Of a DNA stretch of 64,000 bases, positions 63,626 through 64,000 are shown one piece after another (the first letter of the stretch is position 1; the number at the start of each line of letters is the position of its first letter). Origin of the DNA: Pseudoclavibacter chungangensis (GTDB taxonomy: Bacteria; Actinomycetota; Actinomycetes; Actinomycetales; Microbacteriaceae). Below the pieces are notes generated by a model that worked only from the letters and a program-made list of their open reading frames with translations, was not told the origin of the DNA and did no database searches. The stretch spans positions 1,054,001 through 1,118,000 of the forward strand of contig NZ_JACCFV010000001.1 in NCBI RefSeq assembly GCF_013410545.1. Direction: 5' to 3'. A program made the position numbers and the translations under genes.

Positions 63626-64000
63626 GTACCGCCCAGACCCCGACCTCCGTCCCCGTCTTCCGCCGCGTGCTCACGTGGTCCGCCGTCGTCGCCGCGGGCG
63701 TCGCCGTGATCGGCGGTGCGGTCGGCTTCGTCGTGGCGGGCTTCGACGGCATGCTGTCGGCACTTGTCGGGGCCGGGATGACGCTCCTGTTCGCCGCGAT
63801 CACGGTCGTCTCGCTCCTGCTCGCCGCGCACCTCGACAACATCTTCTTCATGGCCGTCGTGCTCGGCGCGTGGCTGCTGAAGTTCGTGCTGTTCCTCGGC
63901 ATCATGCTCGCCGTCAAGGACGCCGCGTTCGTGCACCAGTGGACGCTGTGGGGCTCGCTCGTCGCCGCCGTCGTCGGAACGCTCGTGGTCGACGTCGTGT
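63622..64000 (+). CDS. AtpI-like small membrane protein, 5' part
   Basis: 126 codons visible before the window ends. Four hydrophobic segments: VLTWSAVVAAGVAVIGGAVG, LVGAGMTLLFAAITVVSLLL, FFMAVVLGAWLLKFVLFLGI and LWGSLVAAVVGTLVV. Position after wecA and probably just before atpB fits the AtpI/hypothetical gene that heads actinobacterial ATP synthase operons; it may help assemble the c-ring. Start overlaps the wecA stop. Confidence 0.7.
   Translation, partial: MSTAQTPTSVPVFRRVLTWSAVVAAGVAVIGGAVGFVVAGFDGMLSALVGAGMTLLFAAITVVSLLLAAHLDNIFFMAVVLGAWLLKFVLFLGIMLAVKDAAFVHQWTLWGSLVAAVVGTLVVDVV

Overview
The window is GC-rich actinobacterial chromosome with dense, often ATGA/GTGA-overlapping genes and frequent GTG starts. 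The gene set points to Micrococcales, most likely Microbacteriaceae. Supporting markers are an actinobacterial Kgd/OdhA N-terminus, GuaB1, a PspA-TPM pair, a DivIVA-motif protein, LmeA-like lipoprotein-binding proteins, a very large Rho with a charged N-terminal insertion, and the order thr genes - rho - prfA - (cysE/cysK) - prmC - sua5 - wecA - atpI. The family assignment is an inference; no rRNA is present to settle it.

Left core region (1-17,850): the start of 2-oxoglutarate dehydrogenase/decarboxylase on the minus strand; guaB1; a tightly overlapping run of two CNNM-type CBS membrane proteins, NAD(P)HX dehydratase and a GT87-like membrane glycosyltransferase; metY-metX (direct-sulfhydrylation methionine branch); an overlapping operon of SDR, a glutamine-amidotransferase-like protein, uracil-DNA glycosylase and an amidase; a small HExxH protein; a pspA-TPM operon; and a protein made of four DivIVA motifs.

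Mobile region (17,843-27,601): a tRNA-Arg(CCG) gene is abutted by the C-terminus of a large serine recombinase, followed by four insertion sequences whose ends and target duplications can be read: two IS3-family (18,460-19,745 and 20,177-21,519) and two ISL3-family (23,566-25,049 and 25,979-27,402). The cargo between them is a large, IS-split gene with a possible (D)...QxK nuclease motif, a divergently transcribed AbiV-family (abortive infection, HEPN-type) gene and a small two-helix-turn-helix gene split cleanly by an ISL3 element. This looks like a decaying integrated element carrying possible phage-defence genes.

TPP-riboswitch and flavin-oxidoreductase region (27,900-43,600): two near-identical TPP riboswitches precede an SDR gene and an NtaA/DmoA-type luciferase-like monooxygenase (LLM). 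Between them lies a GNAT acetyltransferase remnant broken by fifteen copies of a 5-bp repeat. After a cupin-methyltransferase pair, a NarL-type two-component system, a CPBP protease and a succinate-semialdehyde-type dehydrogenase, a minus-strand operon of three LLM oxidoreductases plus a DUF1684 protein faces a large FAD/NAD(P)-binding protein.

Right core region (43,600-64,000): transglutaminase-like protein, argS, three tandem LmeA/DUF2993-like membrane-anchored proteins, lysA-hom-thrC-thrB (aspartate-family amino acids), rho, prfA, cysE-cysK, prmC, sua5/tsaC-like, wecA-like and the start of an AtpI-like gene that normally leads into the ATP synthase operon. Two long perfect palindromes sharing the same core (13,100-13,154 and 58,546-58,614) each sit in a gap between convergent genes and probably belong to a genome-wide family of bidirectional terminators.
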